A DNA stretch of 64,000 bases from Lachnospiraceae bacterium. Its GTDB lineage: Bacteria; Bacillota; Clostridia; Lachnospirales; Lachnospiraceae. The notes beneath the pieces are model-generated. The model was not told the DNA's origin. It did no database searches and worked only from the letters and a program-made list of their open reading frames with translations. Positions 7,261 to 15,678 of the stretch are shown piece by piece. Position numbers and translations under genes: made by a program. The stretch lies in assembly GCA_003979345.1 (NCBI GenBank), contig RYVZ01000004.1:98282-162281 (forward strand). The letters run 5' to 3'. Each line of letters begins with the position of its first letter. The stretch's first letter is position 1.

Positions 7261-8271
7261 TTAGAAACGATTTGCGTTTGCTGCTTCTTCTACGGAAACT
7301 GCAACTGCAACGGTAGCTCCTACCATCGGGTTATTGCCCATACCGATCAGTCCCATCATTTCCACATGTGCCGGCACGGAAGACGATCCCGCGAACTGCG
7401 CATCGGAATGCATACGTCCAAGGGTATCCGTAAATCCGTAGGAAGCCGGACCTGCAGCCATGTTATCGGGATGAAGCGTACGTCCCGTACCGCCTCCGGA
7501 AGCAACCGAGAAATACTTTTTGCCCGCTTCGGTGCGCTCTTTCTTATATGTACCTGCCACCGGATGCTGGAATCTGGTCGGATTTGTGGAGTTACCGGTA
7601 ATGGATACGTCCACATTCTCCTTCCACATGATCGCCACGCCTTCGGGAACGGAATTCGCACCGTAACAATTTACCTTGGAACGAAGGCCGTCGGAGTATG
7701 AAATACGCTCCAACTCTTTTACTTCATTCTTATACGGGTCATATTCGGTCTCCACGAATGTAAAACCGTTGATACGGGAAATGATCTTAGCCGCGTCTTT
7801 TCCAAGACCGTTTAAGATGACGCGAAGCGGTTTCTTGCGGACTTTGTTCGCTTTTTCAGCAATACCGATCGCACCTTCCGCCGCCGCAAAGGACTCATGT
7901 CCTGCAAGGAAGCAGAAACAGTCGGTATCTTCCTCAAGAAGCATCTTGCCGAGGTTTCCGTGTCCAAGACCTACTTTACGCGTATCTGCAACGGAACCCG
8001 GAATGCAGAATGCCTGTAAACCCTCTCCGATCGCGGCTGCCGCTTCGGAAGCTTTTCTGCAGTTTTTCTTGATTGCGATCGCTGCGCCCACCGTATATGC
8101 CCAGCATGCGTTCTCAAAACAGATCGGCTGAATCTTTTTGACCTGTTCATACACGTCAAGGCCCGCATCTTTGGTAATCTTTTCCGCTTCCTCAAGTGAA
8201 GCGATCCCATAGCTGTTCAATACGGAATTGATCGTGTCAATTCTTCTTTCATATGATTCAAATAAAGCCAT
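7261..8271 (-). CDS. GGGtGRT-family protein
   Basis: A 336-residue soluble protein with the signature SGGGTGRTLHPDN near residues 259-270, the motif that gives this uncharacterised family its name. The sequence alternates Gly-rich loops with acidic helices and shows no membrane segment or known catalytic motif. The ribosome binding site AGGAGGAGG supports the start. It follows the NifU/IscU-like gene (8292-8984) by 20 bases and is surely co-transcribed with it. That pairing recurs in anaerobic Firmicutes as far as I recall, and points to a role with iron-sulfur or metal-cluster chemistry. The exact reaction is unknown. Confidence 0.85.
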   Translation of the reverse strand: MALFESYERRIDTINSVLNSYGIASLEEAEKITKDAGLDVYEQVKKIQPICFENACWAYTVGAAIAIKKNCRKASEAAAAIGEGLQAFCIPGSVADTRKVGLGHGNLGKMLLEEDTDCFCFLAGHESFAAAEGAIGIAEKANKVRKKPLRVILNGLGKDAAKIISRINGFTFVETEYDPYKNEVKELERISYSDGLRSKVNCYGANSVPEGVAIMWKENVDVSITGNSTNPTRFQHPVAGTYKKERTEAGKKYFSVASGGGTGRTLHPDNMAAGPASYGFTDTLGRMHSDAQFAGSSSVPAHVEMMGLIGMGNNPMVGATVAVAVSVEEAANANRF

Positions 8272-8291
8272 TGATTTGTCCTCCTCCTGAT

Positions 8292-8984
8292 TTATTCTTT
8301 GCGCGGGTCAATGATTTTTACTGCGTCATCGACACGGCCGTACTGTCCGCTTGCTTTCTCGTAAGCAGTGTTCGGATCGTCGCCTTTTTTGATGAAATCA
8401 GTCATCTTTCCAAGGCTTACGAACTTGTAGCCGATGATCTGATCGTCCTTGTCAAGCGCGATACCGGTTACATAGCCCTCTGCCATTTCCAGATAACGGG
8501 GACCTTTCTTTAATGTGCCGTACATGGTGCCGACCTGGCTTCTAAGACCCTTGCCAAGATCTTCGAGACCTGCCCCGATCGGTAATCCCTCCTCGGAGAA
8601 TGCACTCTGCGTACGTCCGTAGACGATCTGTAAAAACAGCTCTCTCATAGCAGTATTGATCGCATCGCACACAAGGTCGGTGTTCAGCGCCTCCATGACG
8701 GTCAGACCCGGAAGGATCTCCGCCGCCATCGCTGCGGAATGCGTCATACCGGAGCAGCCGATCGTCTCCACAAGCGCCTCCTGAATGATTCCTTCTTTGA
8801 CATTCAGCGTCAACTTGCATGCTCCCTGCTGAGGCGCACACCAGCCCACACCGTGTGTCAGACCGGAAATATCTTCAACCTTTTTCGCCTGTACCCACTT
8901 GGCTTCTTCCGGAATAGGAGCACAGCCGTGATGTACGCCCTGTGCTACGGTACACATTTCTTCAACTTCCTTTGAATAGATCAT
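8292..8984 (-). CDS. NifU/IscU-like iron-sulfur scaffold protein
   Basis: A 230-residue protein related to the U-type Fe-S assembly scaffolds. Cysteines at 21, 49, 56 and 77 (HHGC, GWCAPQQGAC, TIGCSGMTHSA) are candidates for cluster binding; Cys77 lies in the IGCSxxxxSAA motif typical of IscU/NifU. The protein is longer than IscU (about 130 residues) and has an extra C-terminal region ending AVKIIDPRKE. No IscS, SufBCD or HscA gene is nearby. Instead it forms a pair with the GGGtGRT gene 20 bases downstream. The start is supported by AAAGGAG seven bases before the ATG. It may be a dedicated scaffold for that partner. Confidence 0.8.
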   Translation of the reverse strand: MIYSKEVEEMCTVAQGVHHGCAPIPEEAKWVQAKKVEDISGLTHGVGWCAPQQGACKLTLNVKEGIIQEALVETIGCSGMTHSAAMAAEILPGLTVMEALNTDLVCDAINTAMRELFLQIVYGRTQSAFSEEGLPIGAGLEDLGKGLRSQVGTMYGTLKKGPRYLEMAEGYVTGIALDKDDQIIGYKFVSLGKMTDFIKKGDDPNTAYEKASGQYGRVDDAVKIIDPRKE

Positions 8985-9017
8985 GTGAAATCTCCTTTCG
9001 ATTTATGGTGTCCTTAC

Positions 9018-9050
9018 TGGCGCGCGGCAAATTCTTACCTTGTCGCGCCA
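9018..9050 (-). promoter_or_regulatory. Stem-loop in the 5' leader of the NifU-like operon
   Basis: TGGCGCG (9018-9024) pairs with CGCGCCA (9044-9050), with further pairing of GGCAA/TTGTC-type bases toward the loop. It is upstream of the ribosome binding site of 8292-8984 and lacks a U-run in the direction of transcription, so it is more likely a leader structure than a terminator. No metabolite-riboswitch motif was recognised. Confidence 0.4.
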
Positions 9051-9106
9051 CTGCTACAATTTTCTCACAATCTGACAAAAAAATCCAGTATTTTTCGTAC
9101 ACTATT

Positions 9107-9667
9107 TTACTTTCTTTTGATGAATCCGGAAACCAGCAGAAAAACAGAACCGATGATCATCAGGTAATAGCCGATGCCTTTCGTGTACACATCGCCGAAT
9201 TCATGATGCCAGAACGACACGATCTCAATACAGCTCAATACGCATGCCGCCAGTCCCGCAATAATAACAGGTATGTTCTTCTTTACTAACGCGCCGACCA
9301 CGCCAAGCGTTGCGGCAATCAGAAAGAAAATGCCGTCTCCGTCGATCAGGGACGCGCTGGCGCCCCAAAACGATACATACGGCAGAAACATGGCGACTGC
9401 GAGCACACCGGATGCAACAAGTGCAAAAATATTGATCTTTCCCGCAGATTTTTGACCCTGATAAGGCATTCCCGCACCATTTGGATCATAGCCGTACGGC
9501 GTGTTGTTCTGATTTGGCACGTTGTTTTGATACTGCATCTGATTCTGGTACTGCGTGCCGACATTCTGCCCGCTCCCGCTTTGCCCGTTTCCTGATACGG
9601 CGCATCCGCAGTGTTTACAGAACAGCGCGTTCTCATCGATTTGCATTCCACAATTCTGACAGTACAT
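9107..9667 (-). CDS. Zinc-ribbon membrane protein, third paralogue (186 aa)
   Basis: It starts MYCQNCGMQIDENALFCKHC, a double-CxxC zinc ribbon of the same type as in 1225-1779 and 1858-2592. A Gln/Asn/Gly-rich linker (about 26-75) follows, and then about four transmembrane segments from residue 80 to the KRK end. A small cytoplasmic ribbon anchored in the membrane is predicted. The start has GGGGGAGG eight bases upstream. It lies 33 bases after the GlmU-like gene, so the two are likely co-transcribed. Function unknown. Confidence 0.75.
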   Translation of the reverse strand: MYCQNCGMQIDENALFCKHCGCAVSGNGQSGSGQNVGTQYQNQMQYQNNVPNQNNTPYGYDPNGAGMPYQGQKSAGKINIFALVASGVLAVAMFLPYVSFWGASASLIDGDGIFFLIAATLGVVGALVKKNIPVIIAGLAACVLSCIEIVSFWHHEFGDVYTKGIGYYLMIIGSVFLLVSGFIKRK

Positions 9668-9700
9668 TTTTAATTCCTCCCCCTGTGTTTTTCATTCATG

Positions 9701-10378
9701 TTATTGCAGTTCCTTTTTTACGATATGCTGTGCATCCTTAAAAATATGCTGTGCCGGTATCACGCCACGCACGCTGGATAGCGGATAAACATTAGAATTT
9801 CTTCCGATGACCGTGCCGGGGTTTAAGACCGAATTACAGCCGACTTCCACATAGTCGCCAAGCATGGCGCCGAACTTCTTCAATCCGGTTTCGATCGTTT
9901 CTCCTGACAGGACATCTTTCACCGTTACAAGCGTCTTATCGCTCTTGACATTGGAAGTGATCGATCCGGCACCCATATGGGCGCGGCAGCCTAAGATACT
10001 GTCGCCGACATAGTTATAATGCGGCACCTGAACATGATCAAACAGGATCACATTTTTTAGCTCCGTGGAATTACCGACGACCGCGCCCTTGCCGACGATC
10101 GCATTCCCGCGGATGAATGCGCACTGTCTGACCTCCGCATTTTCGTCAATGATACACGGCGCGCCTAGATACGCGCTTTCAAACACCCTGGCGTTTTTTG
10201 CGACCCAGACATGTTCGGCACGCTCCTCGTACACGGATGTGTCTAATGTTTCACCAAGAGAAACAATAAATTCCCCGATTTGCGAAAGCAGTTCCCACGG
10301 ATAGGTTTTCCCCTTGAACAGCTCCGCCGCTATGGTCTTGTCAAGATCATATAAATTTGCTATTTTTGCCGATTCCAT
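9701..10378 (-). CDS. GlmU-like hexapeptide-repeat acyltransferase domain protein
   Basis: A 225-residue protein whose middle and C-terminal parts consist of hexapeptide repeats ([LIV]-G-x-x-x-x, e.g. IVGKGAVVGNS, LGCRAHMGAGS, VEVGCNSVLNPGTVIGRNSNVYP), the signature of a left-handed beta-helix. The pattern HMGAGS..SNVKSDK resembles the acetyltransferase half of GlmU, but the uridylyltransferase half is absent. It probably transfers an acyl group to, or binds, a nucleotide sugar. GGAGG precedes the ATG. The specific substrate cannot be read from sequence. Confidence 0.75.
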   Translation of the reverse strand: MESAKIANLYDLDKTIAAELFKGKTYPWELLSQIGEFIVSLGETLDTSVYEERAEHVWVAKNARVFESAYLGAPCIIDENAEVRQCAFIRGNAIVGKGAVVGNSTELKNVILFDHVQVPHYNYVGDSILGCRAHMGAGSITSNVKSDKTLVTVKDVLSGETIETGLKKFGAMLGDYVEVGCNSVLNPGTVIGRNSNVYPLSSVRGVIPAQHIFKDAQHIVKKELQ

Positions 10379-10488
10379 ACATTTCCTCCATTCTGACTTT
10401 TCAGACTTTTATTACTATTCTGTCCGTACGCAAATTGCATACAGATCCGCATAAATTCTCAGCCGCATCCATTGACTGTCCGGGTCGA

Positions 10489-12474
10489 TCAACGATAAAA
10501 TCCGGCAGCTTCATCAAATTTGCGATAAAGATGGCTCTGGTCCGTAATCTGTTTGACATATTCCGTGCGGCGCGTCACGAAACTGTTTAGTTTCTCTAAG
10601 TATTCCGTCTCCGTAATACTGCCGTCCGCAACACCGGAGAGTCCTTTTTCCCAACTTGCCGTCAATGCCGGATCAAGAAGCGCCTTCATGGAACTGTCCA
10701 CTACGTCGTAAATCATCTCGCCGAGCAGCGTCGGTGTGATCATCTGTGTTTTTTTATTGAGCTTCAGGTATTTGATATGCACCAGTTTCTTTAGAATTTC
10801 GGCGCGTGTCGCGCTTGTACCGATTCCGCTTCCTTTTATTTGCGCACGCAGTTCCTCATCTTCGATAAACTGTCCGGCATTTTCCATCGTCAGGATCATG
10901 GAACCGGAATTATAGCGTTTTGGCGGCGTCGTTTCCCCCTCCTTGACCGAATATCCTTCTGACTTAAGTACGTCCCCCTTTTTTACGTTTTCAAGAATCG
11001 CCAAAAACGCTTCATCGCATTTTATTTCGTCCCCGGAACCCTCGTTCTCCTTTTCTTTTTTGAAAAAGGAAGGACGTGCAACAGTCAGGTATCCTTCTTT
11101 TTTCAGGACTTTGAAATTTGATGCGAACCTCTCTGTATCTACTTTACTTACAAGCGAGACCTTTTCATAGACAGCCGCAGGAAAAAAGATGCTCAAAAAA
11201 CGTCTGGCAGCCAGTTCGTAAATCTGTACGGCGGTCTGCGGCAGTTTTTCCAGTTCCCGAAGTCCCTGGCCGGTCGGAATGATCGCATAGTGGTCGGTGA
11301 TCTGTTTATCGTTGACATAGCGGCTTTTTCCAACACCGCGGTATGCATTTTTCTCAATCAGCAGCGACGCATAAGCGCCAACCGGTCCATATTGTATGAG
11401 TCCGCGGATATTTTTATCGATTTCTTTTGCAACAGCGCTCGAGAGCACGCGCGCGTCCGTACGCGGATAAGTCAGAAGCTTTTTTTCGTACATATCCTGT
11501 ACATAGGCAAGCGTCTCGTCCGGACTGATCTTAAAATATTTAGAGCAGTCATTCTGCAGCTCTGCAAGATTATATAAGAGCGGCGGGTTTTTGTTTTCTT
11601 TTTTACGTTCTATTTTCTCGACGGCCGCCGGCTTTCCTTCCACATGCCGGATCAATGCGAGCGCGTCTTTTTCCTGCAAAAATCCGTTTTCTTTATACAG
11701 AGCGGGAGATTTCTCATAAACGGAACCTTCTCCGACACGCCATTCGCCGTCGAATGTTTTTTCGGAGAGCGAAAAACTGCCGGTCACACGATAGAACGGT
11801 GTCTTAACAAACGCGCGGATCTCGCGTTCCCGTTTGACGACCATCCCGAGCACACAGGTCATCACGCGGCCCACGGAGACGGAGGCGCGGTCAGCCTTCA
11901 GGTAATTTTTGATCGGGCCGCCGTATTTTAATGTAAGGACGCGTGAGAAATTGATTCCCATCAGATAATCTTCCTTCGCGCGCAGATAGGCAGCCGCGCA
12001 AAGATTGTCATACTCGGAAAGATCTTTTGCCTCGCGTACGCCGCGCAGAATCTCCTCCTCTGTCTGGGAATCGATCCATACGCGTTTTCTGATCTTATTC
12101 TTGACCTGAGCCTGCATTTCCACAAGACGGTAGATATACTCTCCCTCACGCCCCGAATCCGTGCATACATAAATCGTCGCAACATCCCCCCTGGTCAGCA
12201 GACCGCTGACAATGCGGAACTGTTTTGCCACATTGTCTATGACTTCATACTTATATTCTGTCGGAATAAATGGGAGCGTGTTCAGACTCCAGCGTTTTAA
12301 TCGTTCATCGTAGGCGTCCGGATAGCTCATCGTGATGAGATGTCCGACACACCATGTCACGATCGTGTCTTCTGACTCGATATAACCGTCTTTATTGGAG
12401 CCGTTCACTTTCAGCGCTTTCGCAAATTCCCTTGCAACACTCGGCTTCTCGGCAATAAATAATCGTTTTTCCAT
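10489..12474 (-). CDS. topB: DNA topoisomerase III
   Basis: A 661-residue type IA topoisomerase. The TOPRIM domain begins with LFIAEKPSVAREFA and includes the acidic cluster CTDSGREGEYIYR. The active-site tyrosine is in KLLTYPRTDARVLS. It relaxes negative supercoils and decatenates DNA through a single-strand break. The C-terminus is short, with no tetracysteine zinc fingers, as in other Firmicute TopB proteins. It lies 2 bases after the ATPase gene 12477-13841, so translational coupling is likely. A topB outside an integrative element is ordinary; no conjugation genes are nearby. Confidence 0.93.
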   Translation of the reverse strand: MEKRLFIAEKPSVAREFAKALKVNGSNKDGYIESEDTIVTWCVGHLITMSYPDAYDERLKRWSLNTLPFIPTEYKYEVIDNVAKQFRIVSGLLTRGDVATIYVCTDSGREGEYIYRLVEMQAQVKNKIRKRVWIDSQTEEEILRGVREAKDLSEYDNLCAAAYLRAKEDYLMGINFSRVLTLKYGGPIKNYLKADRASVSVGRVMTCVLGMVVKREREIRAFVKTPFYRVTGSFSLSEKTFDGEWRVGEGSVYEKSPALYKENGFLQEKDALALIRHVEGKPAAVEKIERKKENKNPPLLYNLAELQNDCSKYFKISPDETLAYVQDMYEKKLLTYPRTDARVLSSAVAKEIDKNIRGLIQYGPVGAYASLLIEKNAYRGVGKSRYVNDKQITDHYAIIPTGQGLRELEKLPQTAVQIYELAARRFLSIFFPAAVYEKVSLVSKVDTERFASNFKVLKKEGYLTVARPSFFKKEKENEGSGDEIKCDEAFLAILENVKKGDVLKSEGYSVKEGETTPPKRYNSGSMILTMENAGQFIEDEELRAQIKGSGIGTSATRAEILKKLVHIKYLKLNKKTQMITPTLLGEMIYDVVDSSMKALLDPALTASWEKGLSGVADGSITETEYLEKLNSFVTRRTEYVKQITDQSHLYRKFDEAAGFYR

Positions 12475-12476
12475 TG

Positions 12477-13841
12477 TTATCCAATCTTTTTACTGAAAAG
12501 TGAAAAAAGTGGCATGACATGCGCATAGTCGTCTACCGCCCCGTCATGAATGCCTTCCGTAAAGATCAGCATATTTTTGGAGGATAATCGCGCCTTCTTA
12601 CAGCTGAACGCATACCATTCCGTGTCCTGTGTAACAAGAGGCTTGGTTTCGCAATAAACAAAGATCGGAATCGCATCACCCTGCTGTGTAATGGCTACAA
12701 CGGGGATCTCTCCGGATTTTCCGTACCATTCTTCGCAGCGCACGATATGTCCGGGACGAAAGATTCTGCCCTCTGTCAGCGCCTGTGCCGCCACACGCGC
12801 ATAAGCGCGTTCCATAAACGCCGGGAGATTTGGCGCGATCATGCGGTCATAAAACGCTTCGGGATCTTCATTTGACAACATGCTTTGATCCGCATACAGA
12901 AAACGATACCAGAAATCAACTGCAGGATAACTGATACGATACAGCCCTTTTTGAGAATCGTCGCGCGGTCCCGCACCGTAAGAATATACTTTTTCGATCA
13001 GGTCAAGCTCCATCAGGTTTTTGAGATACACGCTGATCTTTGCCCTTGAAAAGCCGGTTGCAAGGTGAATCTCATTCAGCTTGCCTTTTCCGCAGGCAAT
13101 GGTATACAGAATCGTTGCATAAACACCGAATTCACGCAGCTCGCCGGCAAGCGCGGCAAATCCGTAATCATGCAGCATACCTGTCCGGTCCAAAAACAAT
13201 CCGCAGATGAGCTGTTTTGCAGTATGATATGCCTGCGCCGCGGAAAGCAGATGCGGATTTCCCCCGAGAAGCGCATAAGCTAAGAAGTTTTCTTCCACCG
13301 TTCTTCCTTCTAAGTACACGCAGGTCTGTGCAAAGGATAACGCACGAAGTTTATGGATCCCGCTGATCATTGCCGCACATCCGCCCAAACGTTTTCCAAG
13401 TGAGTTTGCAACAAAACTCAGCGAAGAACAGGACAGCAGAACAACAAAATCCGTATCCGAATACCCGTGATTTAGGAGGATGCGAAGCGCGGACGTAAAC
13501 TGTTCTCCCGCTTTCAGAATGTGTTCCGCCTCATCGATCATAAACAGGATTTTCGGCTGCTTATACTGCTCCGTGAGCGCGGTAAAGACCGTATGATAGA
13601 CCGCTCCCGCATCGGGTTGTCTGCGAGGCTCCCCCAACCTGCGCAGAAACAGTCCGGCCTGCTGGAATTCAGAAGCCGGAACCGCATGATAATAGATGCT
13701 TTCATATCTGTTTGCAAGCTGTAAGAGAAGCTTCGTTTTTCCCAGTCCCTTCTCCCCGTAAAGAACAAGGATCCTTCCTCCTTGCATAAGAAAGCATTGT
13801 TCAATTTGTTCTATGATATCCGTTCTCCCAGAAAAGTCCAT
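12477..13841 (-). CDS. AAA-family ATPase with DUF234-type C-terminus
   Basis: A 454-residue P-loop protein. Walker A is GEKGLGKTKLLL (about 30-41) and Walker B is ILFMIDEAEHI. A winged-helix-like middle (ATGFSRAKISVYLKNLMELDLIEKV) precedes a C-terminal region with FMERAYARVAAQAL, matching the archaeal-type ATPase plus DUF234 layout, in which the C-terminus resembles a restriction-endonuclease-like fold. These proteins are widespread in anaerobes and largely uncharacterised. An AGGAGG sits about 11 bases before the ATG. It is placed between a c-di-GMP phosphodiesterase and topB with almost no spacing, suggesting one transcript. Confidence 0.75.
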   Translation of the reverse strand: MDFSGRTDIIEQIEQCFLMQGGRILVLYGEKGLGKTKLLLQLANRYESIYYHAVPASEFQQAGLFLRRLGEPRRQPDAGAVYHTVFTALTEQYKQPKILFMIDEAEHILKAGEQFTSALRILLNHGYSDTDFVVLLSCSSLSFVANSLGKRLGGCAAMISGIHKLRALSFAQTCVYLEGRTVEENFLAYALLGGNPHLLSAAQAYHTAKQLICGLFLDRTGMLHDYGFAALAGELREFGVYATILYTIACGKGKLNEIHLATGFSRAKISVYLKNLMELDLIEKVYSYGAGPRDDSQKGLYRISYPAVDFWYRFLYADQSMLSNEDPEAFYDRMIAPNLPAFMERAYARVAAQALTEGRIFRPGHIVRCEEWYGKSGEIPVVAITQQGDAIPIFVYCETKPLVTQDTEWYAFSCKKARLSSKNMLIFTEGIHDGAVDDYAHVMPLFSLFSKKIG

Positions 13842-13865
13842 TCCGACAACATGACCTCCTGAAAA

Positions 13866-15587
13866 CTAGATTTGAGACGTAAGAATCTGTTCTACTTCAT
13901 CTTTCGGCATCGGCTTTCCAAGGTAAAAACCCTGAATATTGTCGCAGTGAATATCGCGCAGATATTCGTACTGTGCTTCCGTTTCCACGCCTTCCGCCAC
14001 GGTTTCAAAGCCTAATTTTTTTACCATTGACACAATGGATTCTGTAATGATGCGTGTAGAATCGTCCGTGATGACCGTATCAATAAAGCTCTTATCGATC
14101 TTTAAGGTGTCGATCGGCAATCCTTTCAGATAGGAAAGGGAAGAAAAGCCTGTTCCGAAATCGTCGAGCGACACGCGGATCCCGTATTCCCGAAGCAGAT
14201 TCATTTTTTCGATCACCTCGGCAAAGTCATCGATCAGCACGCTTTCCGTGATCTCGAACTCGATTTCCTTGGACTCGATCTCATATTTCTCCATCAGGGA
14301 GATCACATTGGATACAAAGTCTTTTCGTTTATATTGTATGGCCGAAATATTGATGGACATGATCAGATGAACGCCAAACTTATCGCGCCATTCGGCATAA
14401 GTGCGCAGCGCTTCCTCCACGACCCATGCGCCAATGCTGACGATGCTGCCGTTTTTCTCGGCAATCGGGATAAATTCGGCCGGACTGATCAGCTTTCCGT
14501 TTTCGTCCTTCCAGCGGATCAGCGCTTCCACGCCGCGCAGCCTTCCGCTCTCCACATCATACTGCGGCTGGTAAAAAAGCGAAAACTGCTTTTGGGACAT
14601 TGCGCCTTTTAACATGTTTTCAATCTGGATATGATGCAGAAAATCATGGATGATCGGTGCATCAAAATACTGAATCTCATTGCCGCCAGTGCTTTTTGCC
14701 TTAAATAAGACGATCTCCGCATTATTGATCAGCTCGATCGCATTAGATGCAGACTCCGGGAACTCTGCCACGCCGACACAAACCGTGATCTCAATCTCCT
14801 GATGACCGGTCATTACGAACGGACTGCGGATGCGATCCTGGATCGCACGGTATATAGTATCCACATTACGTGTTCCGCAAGGGTCATAAATAGCAATGCA
14901 ATAGGTATCGCTGTTAAAATGAGATACCATCACATGCTCGGAACGGAATTCACCAAGGAACTGACCGAACATCTGTACAAGCTCGTCCCCCATCAACATG
15001 CCGAGACCGTCGTTGACTTTGCGGAAATTGTCAATATCTATGAACATGACGGATACAACGGATCTTTCTTTTTTGGCCTTCTCGATCCATTCCGAAAGTC
15101 TTCCCACAAAATAATTCCGGTTATAAAGACCTGTCAGCATATCGTAATATGCCATATACGTCAGCTCATCGTTCTGTTGCTTAAAGCGTGAAATGTCGCG
15201 AAACTTGATCACTTTGCTGCCCGGCTTTCCATCGGTGTCAAGACCGATGACAGTCTCGCACTCCAGCCACTGCTTTTTGCCGCGCAGTTTGCATTCACAA
15301 CTGACTTTTTCTGTTGACGGTGTTTCCCTGTGCAGGACTGTCCCGAGTTTCTCCGCGTCGTCTTCTTCCACATAGTCAAAGATCCGCTCCACATCCTGGA
15401 TATGCCTGATATCTAACGGAAAAAACGTCTGCCAGTCTCCAAGCAGCGTGATTTCCCCATCTTTATAGTTGTAATAGAGATAAGCACAGGATGACATATC
15501 GCACACCATCCGGTACATTTTTTCACTGTCTGACAGCCTCTTATTCATCGCCGTAAGGTAATCCACCTGATAGCGCAAATCATTCAT
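13866..15587 (-). CDS. c-di-GMP phosphodiesterase (PAS-GGDEF-EAL)
   Basis: About 573 residues: a PAS-like N-terminal sensor, a GGDEF domain and a C-terminal EAL domain. The GGDEF signature has decayed to FNSDT, so cyclase activity is unlikely. The EAL domain keeps the catalytic set: EALIRW, NISAIQ, EITES, DDFGTGFSSLSYL, LKIDKSFI, AEGVETE and QGFYLGKP. It should hydrolyse c-di-GMP, perhaps gated by the other two domains, which fits a motile organism with chemoreceptors nearby. I place the start at 15587 (AGAGGAG ten bases upstream). An ATG at 15641 gives 18 extra residues but has no ribosome binding site. No membrane segment is seen. Confidence 0.9.
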   Translation of the reverse strand: MNDLRYQVDYLTAMNKRLSDSEKMYRMVCDMSSCAYLYYNYKDGEITLLGDWQTFFPLDIRHIQDVERIFDYVEEDDAEKLGTVLHRETPSTEKVSCECKLRGKKQWLECETVIGLDTDGKPGSKVIKFRDISRFKQQNDELTYMAYYDMLTGLYNRNYFVGRLSEWIEKAKKERSVVSVMFIDIDNFRKVNDGLGMLMGDELVQMFGQFLGEFRSEHVMVSHFNSDTYCIAIYDPCGTRNVDTIYRAIQDRIRSPFVMTGHQEIEITVCVGVAEFPESASNAIELINNAEIVLFKAKSTGGNEIQYFDAPIIHDFLHHIQIENMLKGAMSQKQFSLFYQPQYDVESGRLRGVEALIRWKDENGKLISPAEFIPIAEKNGSIVSIGAWVVEEALRTYAEWRDKFGVHLIMSINISAIQYKRKDFVSNVISLMEKYEIESKEIEFEITESVLIDDFAEVIEKMNLLREYGIRVSLDDFGTGFSSLSYLKGLPIDTLKIDKSFIDTVITDDSTRIITESIVSMVKKLGFETVAEGVETEAQYEYLRDIHCDNIQGFYLGKPMPKDEVEQILTSQI

Positions 15588-15678
15588 TCCGGCCCATCTC
15601 CTCTCATTATCAGGGTACCCTGACGCGATATCCCGCATCATAAAAGGGCGCCCGTCTTTTCTCTGTTCCTGTTTTTCG

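Noticed and set aside
10489..12474. topB as a sign of an integrative conjugative element
   Set aside because: No relaxase, type IV secretion, integrase or single-strand-binding genes are nearby, and the flanking genes are housekeeping.
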